Shown: positions 31,811-42,655, counted from the first letter of the stretch. The stretch: DNA of 64,000 bases from Herbaspirillum sp. DW155 (GCF_037076565.1 NZ_AP029028.1:5394001-5458000), one strand, 5' to 3'. Numbers and translations are program-made. Notes: generated by a model not told the origin, from the sequence alone.

Positions 31811-32746
31811 ATGCTCGCCATCTTCAATATCGTCTTCCCGATCTTTTCGCTGATCTTCCTGGGCTGGGCCTGCCGCAAGCGCAACATCCTCTCGGCCGGG
31901 GCGGCCAGCGAACTGAACCGCTTCGTGATCTGGCTGGCCTTGCCGGCGCTGCTGTTCGATTCCATGTCGCGCCTGAAGGCGGAGGATTTCGCCAACCTGC
32001 GTTTCATCGGGGTCTTCGGTGCGGGTGTGGCGGTGGTGTTCCTGATCACGGCCTGGCTGCGGCGGCGCCAGCAGGCGGCGGGGGCCGACGTCATCATCGA
32101 CAGCCTCGGCAGCTCCTATGCCAATACCGGCTTCATCGGGATTCCGCTGTGTTATCTGGCCTTCGGCAGCGACGGCTTGCCGCCCTCGGTGATCGCCATG
32201 GTGATGACGGCCTGCCTGCTCTTCGCGGTGGCCATCGTGTTGCTGGAAACCTGTCTGCACGCCCAGGCCGCCCTGGGGCAGACGGTCGCCAAGGTCGGCC
32301 GCTCGCTGGTGCGCAATCCCATCATGATCGCGCCGCTGGCCGGGATCGCGGTGGCCGTGACCGGCGTGAGCATTCCCACTGGCGTGCAGCAGCTCTTCAA
32401 GATCCTGGGCGGTGCGGCCAGCCCTTGCGCGCTGGTCTCGCTGGGCCTGTTCCTGGCGCAGCCGGTGCGCGCCGGCGAAGGCGCGCCCGTGTGGCTGCTG
32501 GTGGCCTTCAAGCTGCTGCTGCAGCCGGCCGTGACCGCCGTGCTGGCCTACTGGATCCTGCCGCTGCCGCGCCTGTGGGCCGACAGCGCGGTGCTGCTGG
32601 CGGCCATGCCGATCGGCACCGGGCCCTTCATGCTGGCCGAGCTGTATCAGCGCGAGGTCACCGCCATGTCGCGCGCCATCCTGATCTCCACCACCCTGTC
32701 GCTGCCCACCATCGCCGTGATCCTGGCCTGGATCGGGCATCATTGA
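31811..32746 (+). CDS. AEC (auxin efflux carrier) family transporter
   Basis: Inner-membrane permease, 311 residues with about ten helices in two halves. Typical sequence: MLAIFNIVFPIFSLIFLGWACRKR at the N-terminus, the SYANTGFIGIPLC motif of the family near residue 105 and TGPFMLAELYQRE near the C-terminus. Bacterial members move malate or malonate-like anions; the substrate here is unknown. A longer frame begins at 31679, but the repeat at 31718 lies within it and homology begins at 31811. Confidence 0.88.
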   Translation: MLAIFNIVFPIFSLIFLGWACRKRNILSAGAASELNRFVIWLALPALLFDSMSRLKAEDFANLRFIGVFGAGVAVVFLITAWLRRRQQAAGADVIIDSLGSSYANTGFIGIPLCYLAFGSDGLPPSVIAMVMTACLLFAVAIVLLETCLHAQAALGQTVAKVGRSLVRNPIMIAPLAGIAVAVTGVSIPTGVQQLFKILGGAASPCALVSLGLFLAQPVRAGEGAPVWLLVAFKLLLQPAVTAVLAYWILPLPRLWADSAVLLAAMPIGTGPFMLAELYQREVTAMSRAILISTTLSLPTIAVILAWIGHH

Positions 32747-33085
32747 GCCCGATATGAACCGGGCCGCACAGCGATTGCCGTGCGGCCCGGTTCTGAAATG
32801 GCGCATGAAGTTTTATTAGAACCCATTTCATAAATAGGCGTGAGATGCGTTCTGTCCAGAAAGGGCGCTGGCAAGGCGCGCGACGCGTCGTGTGGCGGTG
32901 CCACACGCAAGGAGCGCAACGCGGCCAGCGCCCTTTCTGGACAGAACCCGCAGGGAGCGGCCCGTTTGGGCGAATTGCTGCGTTACGAATTTGGGTCAAG
33001 ACGCCCAGTCTTGACCCAAATTCGCGCCTTGCACTTCATCCCAAACGGGACTCGCTCGCACTCACGCCTATTTATGAAATGGGTT
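32747..33085. other. Intergenic region holding a hairpin and repeat element B
   Basis: The region consists of a strong hairpin after the AEC gene (32756-32793), a short spacer, and the 270-bp palindromic element. No gene is supported, though an open frame crosses the whole element, as in copy A. Confidence 0.7.
32756..32793. terminator. Hairpin after the AEC transporter gene
   Basis: GAACCGGGCCGCAC and GTGCGGCCCGGTTC form a 14-bp stem just after the stop codon. There is no clear T-tract, so this is a probable rather than certain terminator. Confidence 0.6.
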
Positions 33086-33087
33086 CT
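32818..33087. mobile_element. 270-bp palindromic MITE-like element, copy B (inverted relative to copy A)
   Basis: Exactly the same length as copy A at 19659 and its reverse complement with about three base differences. It starts AGAACCCATTTC and ends GAAATGGGTTCT and has the same internal stems. It lies between convergent genes, and its right end contributes the last two bases (CT on the + strand) of the TAG stop of the GGDEF/EAL gene. No clear target duplication is visible here. Confidence 0.85.
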
Positions 33088-35926
33088 ACAAAATCGCCCG
33101 TTCTTCCCGCAGGATCTGCTCGAACTTTTCGGCCGGCACCGGCGGGCTGAACAGGTAACCCTGGATCTCGTCGCAGCCATAGTGGCGCAGGTAGTCCAGC
33201 TGCTCGTCGGTCTCCACGCCTTCGGCAATCACGCGCAGTTTCAGGTGGCGCGCCAGCGAGATGATGGAGGCCGTGATGGCCGCATCGTCGGCATCGATGG
33301 TGATGTCGCGCACGAAGGAGCGGTCGATCTTGAGCACGTCGATGGGGAAGCGCTTCAGGTAGGCCAGCGACGAATAGCCGGTGCCGAAGTCATCGATGGA
33401 CAAGCGGATGCCCAGCTGCTTCATGCCGGCCAGGATGCCGATGGCATGCTCGACGTCGGTCATCATGAGGCTTTCGGTCAGTTCGATTTCCAGCGAGGCC
33501 GGGGGCAGGCCGGTGTCTGCCAGCACATCGGCAATGGAGGACACCAGATCCTTCTGCAGGAACTGGCCCACCGACAGGTTGACCGACACGCTGATCTCTT
33601 CATGCCCGGCCAGTTGCCACTGGCGGCACTGCGTACAGGCGGTGCGCAGGACCCAGGCGCCGATGGGCAGGATCAGGCCGGTCTCTTCGGCCAGGCCGAT
33701 GAAGCGCGCCGGCGAGACCATGCCCAGTTGCGGATGCAACCAGCGGATCAGCGCCTCGCTGCCGATCACGCGGCCCGAGGCCAGGTCCACCTTGGGCTGG
33801 TAGTGCAGCAGGAATTCGCCGTGATCCAGCGCATTGCGCAGGTCGCCTTCGATGCGCAGGCGTTCCAGCGCCTGCTCGTTCATGGCCGGGGTATAGAACT
33901 GGAAATTGTTGCGGCCGGTCTGCTTGCCGCGATACATGGCGATGTCGGCGTGCTTGATGAGGGTCTCGCCATCGGTGCCATCGTTGGGATAGCAGGCCAC
34001 GCCGATGCTGCAGGTCATGAAGAGCGTATGCCCGCCCAGCGTCACGGGCGCCGCCACCGCATCCATGATGCGTTGCAGGCTGCGGGTGTCGAGCGTGAGT
34101 TCATCCTGCTCCGGCAGGATCATGATGAATTCGTCGCCGCCCAGGCGCGCCACCGTATCGGCCTCGCGCACGGCCGCGCGCAGTCGCCCGGCCACGGTGC
34201 GCAGCAAGGTATCGCCGGCCTTGTGGCCCAGGGTGTCGTTGACGAACTTGAAGCGGTCCAGGTCCACGAACACCACCCACAGCGCCTGCTTCTGCCGCTC
34301 GGCCGCGCCGATGGCCTGCTCCAGGTGATGGCGCAGCATGTGGCGGTTGATCAGGCCGGTGAGCGTGTCGCGGCTGGCCTGGAATTCCAGTTCGGCTTCA
34401 TAGCGCTTCATCGAGGTGATGTCGTAGAGCGCCGCCACGAAGTGGGTGACCACACCGCGCTCATCGCGCACCGGGGCGATGTAGAAATCGTTCCACAGCT
34501 CCGAGCCGTCCTTGTGATAGTTGCGCAGCACCACGTTGTGTTCGCGCAGCTCGCGCATGGCGATCCACACGGTTTCGAAGCCTTCCGGATCGCTGTCGCG
34601 CCCCTCCAGGAAGCGGATGCTCTTGCCCACCGCTTCACCGCTGCTGTAGCCGGTGATGCGGGCGAAGGCCGGGTTGACGTATTCGATGGCGTAGTCCGGC
34701 GCCTGGGCCGAGAGGATCAGGATGGCGTTGGCGCTGGCCTCGATGGCCTGATGGCGCAGGCGCAGCGCCCGTTCGGCCAGGCGGCGTGCGCGGATGTCGT
34801 CCGACAGCAGGGCATTGGTGGTGCGCAGCTCGGCGGTCTTCTCTTCCACCAGCTGTTGCACGCGATGCGAACGCATCGACAGCGCGCGCATATAGGCCGC
34901 GCCCAGCAGCGAGGCGATCAGGCCCACCAGCCCGATGAGCAGCGAGCCGTAGTGGTCCGCAAAGACCGAACGCGGTGGAATGCTGATCTCCATGTGCCAG
35001 GTCTGGCCGGCGATCTCGAAGCTGGTGAGGGTCGAGGAAGGTTGGCGGAAGAAGCTGCCCGGCGGGATGATGCGGTCCAGCCAGTGGGCCGGCTGGGGCC
35101 GGCTGTCATGGCTGTAGACCAGGTTGGCGGGATCGGCCTGGGTGCCGACGTAGAGGCGCAGGGCGATCTCGTGATCGGTCATCAGGCCGGCGCCATCGAG
35201 GATCTTCTGCACCAGTCCATCCAGTTCCAGCACCGCCGCGGTATCGCCGACGAGCAGCGCACGCCGGGCCTGGATATCGGTCGGTTGCACGCCGCCGCGA
35301 TAGACCGGTTGCACCACCAGCAGGCCGCGCTTGCCCGCACCGGCGTGCGTGAGCACGAAGGGCGGGGTGGACCAGGAGCTGCCACTGTTCACGGCCGCCT
35401 CCAGCGCGCTCATGATGGCGGCATTGCGCGAGACATCCAGCCCCAGCACCGCTTCATTGCCGGCGATCGGTTCCACGTAGTCGACCACCAGATAGGTGGG
35501 CTGGGTCGAGGCGCGCTCGATCTGATCGCCACGCGCTGCGGTGATTTCAAAGCCCGGCTTGACGCCCTGACGCAGGGCCTCGAACACCATCCGGTCGTCG
35601 TCCGAGACGAAGCGCTGCACGCTGAAGGAGCGCACATAGGGATAGCGGAGCAGCAGCGGACGGGTGAAACTCTCGAACTGTTCGCGCGAGGGATCGCCCA
35701 CGGTGACATAGAAGTGATTGACCACTGACTGCATCTGGATGGCCTCCTCCAGTCCACGCTGGATGGTGAAGGCACGCAGGCCGGCCCGACGCTCGAAGTC
35801 CAGGTGGACGGCATCCTCTTCCAGATGGCTGGTGGCGACGAAGACCGTCACGGTGGCACACAAACCCAGCATCAGCGTGAGCGATGCCGACAACGTTGCT
35901 CCCAGCTTGTTGATCACACGCTGCAT
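33086..35926 (-). CDS. CHASE-PAS-GGDEF-EAL cyclic-di-GMP protein
   Basis: Inner-membrane signalling protein, 946 residues. The first helix (about residues 10-32) and second helix (about 320-345) enclose a periplasmic CHASE sensor ([23 protein letters not shown]). A PAS domain follows (about 400-520), then GGDEF ([14 protein letters not shown], about residue 595) and EAL ([14 protein letters not shown], about residue 720; [24 protein letters not shown] later). Both catalytic motifs are intact, so it could make or break c-di-GMP. The protein ends EERAIL with a stop codon formed at the edge of repeat element B; the original C-terminus may have been a little different. Confidence 0.93.
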   Translation of the reverse strand: MQRVINKLGATLSASLTLMLGLCATVTVFVATSHLEEDAVHLDFERRAGLRAFTIQRGLEEAIQMQSVVNHFYVTVGDPSREQFESFTRPLLLRYPYVRSFSVQRFVSDDDRMVFEALRQGVKPGFEITAARGDQIERASTQPTYLVVDYVEPIAGNEAVLGLDVSRNAAIMSALEAAVNSGSSWSTPPFVLTHAGAGKRGLLVVQPVYRGGVQPTDIQARRALLVGDTAAVLELDGLVQKILDGAGLMTDHEIALRLYVGTQADPANLVYSHDSRPQPAHWLDRIIPPGSFFRQPSSTLTSFEIAGQTWHMEISIPPRSVFADHYGSLLIGLVGLIASLLGAAYMRALSMRSHRVQQLVEEKTAELRTTNALLSDDIRARRLAERALRLRHQAIEASANAILILSAQAPDYAIEYVNPAFARITGYSSGEAVGKSIRFLEGRDSDPEGFETVWIAMRELREHNVVLRNYHKDGSELWNDFYIAPVRDERGVVTHFVAALYDITSMKRYEAELEFQASRDTLTGLINRHMLRHHLEQAIGAAERQKQALWVVFVDLDRFKFVNDTLGHKAGDTLLRTVAGRLRAAVREADTVARLGGDEFIMILPEQDELTLDTRSLQRIMDAVAAPVTLGGHTLFMTCSIGVACYPNDGTDGETLIKHADIAMYRGKQTGRNNFQFYTPAMNEQALERLRIEGDLRNALDHGEFLLHYQPKVDLASGRVIGSEALIRWLHPQLGMVSPARFIGLAEETGLILPIGAWVLRTACTQCRQWQLAGHEEISVSVNLSVGQFLQKDLVSSIADVLADTGLPPASLEIELTESLMMTDVEHAIGILAGMKQLGIRLSIDDFGTGYSSLAYLKRFPIDVLKIDRSFVRDITIDADDAAITASIISLARHLKLRVIAEGVETDEQLDYLRHYGCDEIQGYLFSPPVPAEKFEQILREERAIL

Positions 35927-36088
35927 AAACGAATCGCTATATCCCTGATATCCCTGAAGTGAGCCCGATCATAATCCGGACTCCCCCTCGTTATCGGCCA
36001 GCACCCAACTATTTTTAATCAGACAAGCCCTGGCACGCCCGGCCGTGTTGCCCTACGAGAATGGTGCGCCCCTCTTTTCGAGAACGGA

Positions 36089-37318
36089 TCAATAGACCGG
36101 CGGCGGCGACTGGCGCTGTTCGCGGGCGGCACGTTCGATGGCCTGGGCCTGCATGAAGGCGTCGAAGGAGCGCTCGATGGTGGCGCGCTCGATATCGCGG
36201 GTGATGAAGACGATGCGGCTGCGGCGGTCTGCCGAAGGCCATTCCGGCAGCGTGGCGGTGGGATGGAAGATGTGCTGCACGCCGTGGATCACGGTCGGCC
36301 TGTCTTCGCCCTTGAGGTTGAGGATGCCCTTGATGCGCAGGATGTTGGGGCCCTTGAAGCCGACCAGCAGGCTCAGCCACTCATCAAAGAGCTGCGGATC
36401 GATGGGCTCGTCGAAGGTAAAGCAGAAGGCGCGGATGTGGTCGTCATGGCGGTTGACGTCGTGGGCGTGGTCGTCATGGTGATCATGGTGATGATGCGCA
36501 TGATGCGCATGATGATCGTGGTGGTCATGCCCGTGGCCGTGATGATGATGGTGGTGATGCTCATGCGCATGGGCCTGCTGCTCGGCGAAGGCTTCCTCGT
36601 TGAGCCAGCGCGCCACGTCGGGCATCTTCTCGCCCGGCTTGAACAGGCCCGCATCGAGCAATTCGGCGGCGGCGATCTGGCCCAGCTGCGGCTGCAACTG
36701 GCGCGCACCGGGGTTCAGCGTGCGCAGGCGCGCCTGCAATGCGGCCAGAGTGGCGGGGTCGGCCAGGTCGGTCTTGGTCAGCAGCAGGCGGTCCGCCACG
36801 GCGGCCTGCTGGATCGCTTCCGGATGATGATCCAGGGTGGACATGCCATTGACCGCATCGACCGTGACGATCACGCCATCGAGGCGATAGCGCGCCGAGA
36901 TGAAGGCGTCCGTCATCAGCGTATGCAGGATGGGCGTGGGCGAGGCCAGGCCGGTGGTCTCGATGACCACGCGGTCGAACTTGCGCTGGCCACCTTCGGC
37001 GAAGCGCCAGGTGATGTCCTTCAAGGTCTTCTTGAGATCGCCACGGATGGTGCAGCACAGGCAGCCGCTGCTCATCTCGACGATGGTTTCTTCCTGGCTG
37101 TGGGCCACCAGCAGGTGATCCAGGCCGATCTCGCCGAATTCGTTGATGATGACCAGGGTGTTCTTCATCTCCGGCTGGGTGATGAGGTGGTTCAGCAGCG
37201 TGGTCTTGCCGCTGCCCAGGAAGCCGGTCAGCAGGGAAACGGGAATCGGCGCAGCGCCGGCGGGTACGGATGGGTTCATGGTGAAAGACGGGATGAGAAT
37301 GGACGATCCAGTCGCCAT
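36089..37318 (-). CDS. CobW/COG0523 GTPase metallochaperone with His-rich loop
   Basis: G3E-family P-loop GTPase that delivers a metal, often zinc, to client proteins; 409 residues. Walker [13 protein letters not shown] is near residue 35, the CxCC metal site is in [11 protein letters not shown], and NKxD reads [10 protein letters not shown]. Residues ~240-290 form a very His/Asp-rich loop (alternating runs of H, HG, HD and HAH) joining the GTPase domain to the CobW C-terminal domain. AGG lies before the ATG at 37318; an internal ATG at 37279 begins nearer the family's usual start. No Zur box or zinc transporter is seen beside it. Confidence 0.9.
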   Translation of the reverse strand: MATGSSILIPSFTMNPSVPAGAAPIPVSLLTGFLGSGKTTLLNHLITQPEMKNTLVIINEFGEIGLDHLLVAHSQEETIVEMSSGCLCCTIRGDLKKTLKDITWRFAEGGQRKFDRVVIETTGLASPTPILHTLMTDAFISARYRLDGVIVTVDAVNGMSTLDHHPEAIQQAAVADRLLLTKTDLADPATLAALQARLRTLNPGARQLQPQLGQIAAAELLDAGLFKPGEKMPDVARWLNEEAFAEQQAHAHEHHHHHHHGHGHDHHDHHAHHAHHHHDHHDDHAHDVNRHDDHIRAFCFTFDEPIDPQLFDEWLSLLVGFKGPNILRIKGILNLKGEDRPTVIHGVQHIFHPTATLPEWPSADRRSRIVFITRDIERATIERSFDAFMQAQAIERAAREQRQSPPPVY

Positions 37319-37352
37319 GCTACCTGATGCGTCAAGCGGGCTGTCTGCGCAA

Positions 37353-37384
37353 GGAAAAAAAAGACGGACCGCATCGGGTCCGTC
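37353..37384 (-). terminator. Rho-independent terminator downstream of ribA
   Basis: GACGGACC and GGTCCGTC pair around six bases; on the minus strand eight T follow. It lies between ribA and the CobW gene, so the two are separate transcription units. Confidence 0.85.
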
Positions 37385-37511
37385 CTGGCTGCAAGCCGCG
37401 CCCGGTGCGGGCCGGCATCTTTACCTGATTTTACTGAATTAGGGAAATTCACGGTCTGAATAGCCGCCCACCCTCCATTCACCCGCGTGATGGATGCGCG
37501 TTACCCGTGAG

Positions 37512-38198
37512 TTACTCGTTATCGTGCGCGTCCAGCGGGACTTTTTCGGTCTTTTCCTCGGGCTTGGCCAGGCCCGGCAGCAGGTGGCCCAGCTTGCGCG
37601 CCTTGGTGCCGAGGTAGCCGATGTTGAAGGGATTGTGGTTGGCGATCAGGGCGATGCGCTCGGCCACGGTGATGCCGCTGTCTTCCAGCGCCTTGACCTT
37701 GCGCGGGTTGTTGGTCATCAGGCGCAGGCTGGTGATCTTCAGATGCGCCAGCATGGGCAGCACGATGGTGTAGCGCCGCATGTCGGCCGGGAAACCCAGG
37801 CGTTCATTGGCTTCCACCGTATCGGCGCCCTGATCCTGCAGGTGATAGGCGCGGATCTTGTTCAACAGGCCGATGCCTCGGCCTTCCTGGCGCAGGTAGA
37901 AGAGCACGCCGCGGCCTTCCTTGGCGATCTTCTTCAGGGCCGCTTCCAGCTGGGCGCCGCAGTCGCAGCGCTGGGAGAACAGCGCATCGCCGGTCAGGCA
38001 CTCCGAATGCACGCGGCCCAGCACCGGCTCGCCATTGCCGACCTCGCCCAGGGTCAGGGCCAGATGTTCCTTGCCGGAAACTTCATCGTAGAAGGCGTGC
38101 AGTTCGAAGGTCGCCCAGGGCATGGGCAACTTGCACGAACTGACGAAGACCAGTTTTTCTTCCGGCGCGGCGGCGGCCGGGACGATCGGTGAAGACAT
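37512..38198 (-). CDS. ribA: GTP cyclohydrolase II
   Basis: Converts GTP to the pyrimidine precursor of riboflavin, releasing formate and pyrophosphate. Zinc ligands are Cys67, Cys78 and Cys80 ([20 protein letters not shown]), and the catalytic block [18 protein letters not shown] and LMTNNPRKV are present. At 228 residues it is the stand-alone RibA form, not fused to RibB. No FMN riboswitch is evident upstream. The gene is a single unit with its own terminator. Confidence 0.95.
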   Translation of the reverse strand: MSSPIVPAAAAPEEKLVFVSSCKLPMPWATFELHAFYDEVSGKEHLALTLGEVGNGEPVLGRVHSECLTGDALFSQRCDCGAQLEAALKKIAKEGRGVLFYLRQEGRGIGLLNKIRAYHLQDQGADTVEANERLGFPADMRRYTIVLPMLAHLKITSLRLMTNNPRKVKALEDSGITVAERIALIANHNPFNIGYLGTKARKLGHLLPGLAKPEEKTEKVPLDAHDNE

Positions 38199-38436
38199 GA
38201 CAACCTGCTTTCGAATCGAATGCTCAGAACCGCGTATCTTACCTTGCGCCCGGGTTTATTTCAGCGCGTCGGCCGCTGTGGTGAAGGCAATTGTCCAATT
38301 CGTGCAGGGAAATTGAACCGTTGGCGCCTGCCGGTCATAATGCAACACCAGTCCGGGAGACACCGGACGCGGCGCCCTGCCCTTCCAAAGGCGGCGCCAC
38401 CTGAAAGCCGGTCAACGATAAAAAAGGGAGACAACC

Positions 38437-40068
38437 GTGCTGTTCGATTACGTCATCATCGGTGGCGGCTCGGCGGGGGCGACGCTGGCTGCGCGCCTGT
38501 CGGAAGATCCGCGTGTATCGGTCTGCCTGCTGGAAGCCGGCGGCCAGGGCGACAGCCTGCTGGTACGTACCCCGGCCGCCGTCGTGGCCATGCTGCCCGG
38601 CTACGGCAAACTCAATAACTGGGCCTTGCAGACCACGCCCCAGCCGGGCCTGAACGGCCGGCGCGGCTATCAGCCACGGGGGCGCGCCCTGGGCGGCTCC
38701 TCGGCCATCAATGCCATGCTCTACATCCGAGGCCAGCGCCAGGATTACGACGGCTGGGCCGAGGCCGGCTGCCCCGGCTGGGACTGGGAATCGGTGCTGC
38801 CCTACTTCAAGCGCGCCGAAAACAACGTGCGCGGGGCCGATGCCTGGCATGGCGCCAGCGGCCCCTTGCAGGTGGCCGAGCAGAACCGGCCGCGTCCGAT
38901 CACGCGCGCCTTCATCGAGGCCGCGCAGGCGCGCGGCTATCCGCTGTGCGAGGATTTCAACCGGGGCGACAACGAAGGCGTGGGGCTGTACCAGGTCACG
39001 CAATTCCACAGCCGCGCCCATCGCGGCGAACGCTGCTCGGCAGCCGCCGCCTACCTGCACCCGGTGATGGGGCGGCGCCCCAACCTGACGGTGCTGCGCC
39101 AGGTGCGGGCGCAACGGCTGTTGTTCGAGGGCAAGCGCGCCATGGGCGTGGCGTATCGCCAGCAGCAGCAAGATCTCCAGGTGCGCGCCGCGCGCGAAGT
39201 GATCCTGGCGGCGGGCGCCTTCGGCTCGCCACAATTGCTGCAGCTGTCGGGCGTGGGCCGCCCGGAAGACATCCTTCCGCACGGCATCGCCCTGCATCAT
39301 CCCTTGCCCGGCGTGGGCCAGAACCTGCAGGATCACCTCGATTTCACGCAAGGATGGACCACGCGCGACACCGACAATTTCGGCCTGGGCGTGGTCGGCG
39401 GCCTGCGCCTGCTGGGCCAGTTGCTGCCCTGGAAGCGGCATGGCGAGGGCCTCATCGCCACGCCTTTCGCGGAAGGCGCGGCCTTCCTCAAGACGCGCAG
39501 CGGACTGGACCGGCCCGACATCCAGCTGCATTTTTGCATCGCCATCGTGGATGACCATGCAAGAAAGCTGCATGCCGGTTATGGCTTCTCCCTGCACATG
39601 TGCCTGCTGCGGCCGCATTCGCGCGGCCGCGTGGGTCTGCAATCGGCCGACCCGATGGCCGATCCGCTGATCGATCCGGGCTATCTCTCCGACCCGCGCG
39701 ACCTGGCCAGCATGATCGAGGGCGCGCGCATCGCGCGCCAGATCGTGATGACCGAACCGCTGCGCCGCTACTGCCGACGCGAACTGTTCGGCGGCCACGA
39801 GGGCATGGATGATGCGCAATGGGAAGCCATGATCCGCAACCGTGCCGACACCATCTATCATCCCGTGGGCAGCTGCCGCATGGGCCAGGACCAGATGGCC
39901 GTGGTCGATGCGCAATTGCGCGTGCATGGCCTGCAAGGGCTGCGCGTGGTCGATGCGTCGGTGATGCCGACATTGGTCAGCGGCAACACCAATGCCCCGG
40001 CCATCATGATTGCCGAGAAGGCGGCCGACCTGATCCGCGCCAGCCGGGAACAGGCGCATGCCGCCTGA
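38437..40068 (+). CDS. GMC-family FAD-dependent alcohol dehydrogenase
   Basis: 543-residue flavoprotein like choline and aliphatic alcohol dehydrogenases. FAD motif FDYVIIGGGSAGATLAARLSEDP at the N-terminus, GMC signature RGRALGGSSAINAMLYIRGQ near residue 85, second signature GAFGSPQLLQLSGVG near residue 260, and the catalytic His region YHPVGSCRMGQ near the C-terminus. The start is a GTG behind AAGGGAG. The aldehyde dehydrogenase gene follows after 34 bp, suggesting a two-step oxidation of an alcohol to an acid; the substrate is unknown. No betI or glycine-betaine gene is near, so choline is not implied. Confidence 0.92.
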   Translation: MLFDYVIIGGGSAGATLAARLSEDPRVSVCLLEAGGQGDSLLVRTPAAVVAMLPGYGKLNNWALQTTPQPGLNGRRGYQPRGRALGGSSAINAMLYIRGQRQDYDGWAEAGCPGWDWESVLPYFKRAENNVRGADAWHGASGPLQVAEQNRPRPITRAFIEAAQARGYPLCEDFNRGDNEGVGLYQVTQFHSRAHRGERCSAAAAYLHPVMGRRPNLTVLRQVRAQRLLFEGKRAMGVAYRQQQQDLQVRAAREVILAAGAFGSPQLLQLSGVGRPEDILPHGIALHHPLPGVGQNLQDHLDFTQGWTTRDTDNFGLGVVGGLRLLGQLLPWKRHGEGLIATPFAEGAAFLKTRSGLDRPDIQLHFCIAIVDDHARKLHAGYGFSLHMCLLRPHSRGRVGLQSADPMADPLIDPGYLSDPRDLASMIEGARIARQIVMTEPLRRYCRRELFGGHEGMDDAQWEAMIRNRADTIYHPVGSCRMGQDQMAVVDAQLRVHGLQGLRVVDASVMPTLVSGNTNAPAIMIAEKAADLIRASREQAHAA

Positions 40069-40102
40069 AAAATAACGACAGTGACCATGCAAGGATGCAT
40101 CA

Positions 40103-41521
40103 ATGACCGATACCACCGCTGCACAATTGCATCAGCTTTTTACCGCGCAACGGCAAGCCTTTGCCATCGACAGCGACCCGTCCCATGCGCTGCGCATGGA
40201 CCGTCTGGCGCGCCTGCAGGCACTCATCGGCGAACATGAGGCCGCGCTCATCGCGGCCATCGATGCCGACTTCGGCGGCCGTTCGCATCATGAGACGCGC
40301 ATGGCCGAACTCTTCGTCGTGCGGGCCGCAATCCGTCACGCGCAATCACACCTGCAGCGCTGGATGCGTCCGCAGCGCGTCGCCACCGCCCTGCACTTCC
40401 TGCCCGGCAGCAATCGCCTGCTGGCGCAGCCGCTGGGCGTGGTGGGCATCATCTCGCCGTGGAATTATCCGCTGCAACTGGCGCTGGGCCCGGCGCTGGC
40501 GGCGCTGGCGGCGGGCAACCGGGTACTGCTCAAACCCTCGGAACTGACGCCGCGCCTCTCGGCCCTGCTGGCCGAGCTGGTCGCGCGTTATTACGCCCCG
40601 GAGGAAATGGCCGTGGTCACCGGCGACGCCGGCATCGGGCAAGCTTTTGCATCGCTGCCCTTCGATCACCTGTTCTTCACCGGTTCGACCCAGGTCGGGC
40701 GGCAGATTGCGCAACTGGCTGCCGCCAACCTGACGCCGGTGACACTGGAGCTGGGTGGCAAGTCACCTGCCATTCTCGATCCTTCGTGCCGCCTGGAGAG
40801 CGCCCTGCAGCGTATCGCCTTCGGCAAGCTGCTCAATGCCGGCCAGACCTGCGTGGCGCCGGATTACCTGCTGGTCCCGCACTGCCAGGGGACTCGCGTG
40901 GCACAGCAACTGGCACAGGCCATGAGCCGACTCTATCCGCATCTGCACGGCAACCCGGACTACACGGCCATCATCAGCCCGCGCCATCGGGCGCGATTGC
41001 AGGCGATGGTGGAAGAAGCGCGTGCCGGTGGTGCGCAGGTGATCGAGGTCAACCCGGCGGGTGAAGACCTGGGCCAGAGCCGCAAGCTCGCGCCTGCGCT
41101 GATCCTGGGCGCCACCTCGTCGATGCGGGTGATGCAGGAAGAGATCTTCGGGCCGGTGCTGCCGATCCTGGAATACGAAACGCCCGAACAGGCCATCGCC
41201 CATGTGCGGCAAGGCCCGCGCCCGCTGGCGCTGTACTGGTTCGGCGAGAATGCGGCACGACGCGAGCAGATACTGCGGCAGACCCATGCGGGCGGCGTGA
41301 CCATCAATGACTGCCTGTGGCATCTGGTACAGGAGGAACAGCCCTTCGGCGGCGTCGGCGAGAGCGGCATGGGTGCCTATCACGGACGCTGGGGCTTCGA
41401 TACCTTCAGCAAGCGCAAGCCGGTGTTCCGGCAGGCGCGCTGGAATGGCGGAACGCTGTTGCATCCGCCTTATGGAAAGACGTTTGAGTGGGTGATGGGG
41501 TTGATCAGGAGATTGAGCTGA
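40103..41521 (+). CDS. Aldehyde dehydrogenase of the coniferyl-aldehyde dehydrogenase type
   Basis: NAD(P)-dependent aldehyde dehydrogenase, 472 residues, class-3-like without an N-terminal extension. PWNYPLQLALGPALAALAAGN, the FTGSTQVGRQI nucleotide loop, the general base Glu in LELGGKSP and the catalytic Cys in NAGQTCVAPDYLLVP are intact. The closest family I recognise is coniferyl aldehyde dehydrogenase (CalB). AAGGA precedes the start. It is cotranscribed with the GMC dehydrogenase. Confidence 0.9.
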   Translation: MTDTTAAQLHQLFTAQRQAFAIDSDPSHALRMDRLARLQALIGEHEAALIAAIDADFGGRSHHETRMAELFVVRAAIRHAQSHLQRWMRPQRVATALHFLPGSNRLLAQPLGVVGIISPWNYPLQLALGPALAALAAGNRVLLKPSELTPRLSALLAELVARYYAPEEMAVVTGDAGIGQAFASLPFDHLFFTGSTQVGRQIAQLAAANLTPVTLELGGKSPAILDPSCRLESALQRIAFGKLLNAGQTCVAPDYLLVPHCQGTRVAQQLAQAMSRLYPHLHGNPDYTAIISPRHRARLQAMVEEARAGGAQVIEVNPAGEDLGQSRKLAPALILGATSSMRVMQEEIFGPVLPILEYETPEQAIAHVRQGPRPLALYWFGENAARREQILRQTHAGGVTINDCLWHLVQEEQPFGGVGESGMGAYHGRWGFDTFSKRKPVFRQARWNGGTLLHPPYGKTFEWVMGLIRRLS

Positions 41522-41571
41522 CGGCCTTCGCCGACCGGTGGAACCTCAAATAAACCGGCTCAAAAAGCACG

Positions 41572-41597
41572 AGGCCCGGAGCGGTGACTCCGGGCCT
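41572..41597. terminator. Bidirectional terminator between aldehyde dehydrogenase and lipA
   Basis: AGGCCCGGAG and CTCCGGGCCT form a 10-bp stem. On the minus strand the T-rich sequence GTGCTTTTTG follows, so it mainly ends the lipBA operon. Confidence 0.75.
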
Positions 41598-41622
41598 TAT
41601 TCAAACGATCCTGCTTATGGCG

Positions 41623-42615
41623 TCAAACCAAGCCGTGCGCCTGCTGATCCGCATGGTAGCTGGAGCGCACCATCGCCCCCACGGCCGCATGCACGAAGCC
41701 CATCTTGTAGGCCTCTTCCTCGTACATCTTGAAGGTGTCGGGATGCACGTAACGGCGCACCGGCAGGTGGTCGCCGCTGGGCATCAGGTACTGGCCGATG
41801 GTGAGCATGTCGACGTTGTGCGCGCGCATGTCGCGCATGACCTGCAGCACTTCCTCGTCGGTCTCGCCCAGACCCACCATGATGCCGGACTTGGTGGGCA
41901 CTTCCGGATGCAGCTCCTTGAAGCGCTTCAACAGGTTCAGCGAATATTCATAGTCCGAACCCGGACGCGCTTCCTTGTACAGGCGCGGTGCGGTTTCGAG
42001 GTTGTGGTTCATGACGTCCGGCGGGGCCATCTTGAGGATTTCCAGCGCGCGGTCCATGCGGCCACGGAAGTCCGGGGTCAGGATCTCGATGCGGGTCTCG
42101 GGGGACAGTTCACGCACGCGCTGGATGCAGGCTGCGAAGTGGGCGGCACCACCATCGCGCAGGTCGTCGCGGTCCACGCTGGTGATGACCACGTAGGACA
42201 GGCGCAGCTGGGCGATGGTCTTGGCCAGGTTTTCCGGCTCGTTGGGGTCCAGCGGATCGGGACGGCCGTGGCCGACGTCGCAGAAGGGGCAGCGGCGGGT
42301 GCACTTGTCGCCCATGATCATGAAGGTCGCCGTGCCCTTGCCGAAGCATTCGCCGATGTTGGGGCAAGAGGCTTCTTCACAGACCGTCACCAGATTGTTG
42401 GCGCGCAGGATGTCCTTGATCTCGTAGAAGCGCGTGGTGGGCGAACCGGCCTTGACGCGAATCCAGTCCGGCTTCTTCAGCTTTTCGGCGGCCACCACCT
42501 TGATCGGAATCCAGGCGGTCTTGCCGGCGCCCTTCTGCTTGTCCAGCGGATTGGCGCGCGCCGAGCCGGTGGCATTGGAGGAAGAATCTGCTGCGGGAGT
42601 GAGTTCGGTAGTCAT
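41623..42615 (-). CDS. lipA: Lipoyl synthase
   Basis: Radical SAM enzyme that inserts two sulfurs into octanoyl groups on E2 and H proteins. The auxiliary cluster cysteines are in [12 protein letters not shown] and the radical SAM CxxxCxxC is in [11 protein letters not shown]. The C-terminal RSSYHAD serine motif typical of LipA is present ([10 protein letters not shown]). Length 330 is normal. It follows lipB after 40 bp, so the two are an operon. Confidence 0.96.
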   Translation of the reverse strand: MTTELTPAADSSSNATGSARANPLDKQKGAGKTAWIPIKVVAAEKLKKPDWIRVKAGSPTTRFYEIKDILRANNLVTVCEEASCPNIGECFGKGTATFMIMGDKCTRRCPFCDVGHGRPDPLDPNEPENLAKTIAQLRLSYVVITSVDRDDLRDGGAAHFAACIQRVRELSPETRIEILTPDFRGRMDRALEILKMAPPDVMNHNLETAPRLYKEARPGSDYEYSLNLLKRFKELHPEVPTKSGIMVGLGETDEEVLQVMRDMRAHNVDMLTIGQYLMPSGDHLPVRRYVHPDTFKMYEEEAYKMGFVHAAVGAMVRSSYHADQQAHGLV

Positions 42616-42655
42616 GTCGGTCGTTCCGGCCCCGGGCGCACGCGGCGCGTGGGGC

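Noticed and set aside
32845-33150. 101-codon frame across repeat element B
   Set aside because: It is the same frame that is open across copy A, explained by the element being free of stop codons in that orientation; no ribosome binding site or homology supports it as a gene.
32840-35728. Open frame of 962 codons on the plus strand
   Set aside because: Antisense to the CHASE/GGDEF/EAL gene and running through repeat element B; no recognisable domain.
36470-36560. Short tandem repeat of CATGATG/GTGATGATG type
   Set aside because: It is explained by His and Asp codons of the His-rich loop of the CobW-type protein rather than by a separate repeat element.
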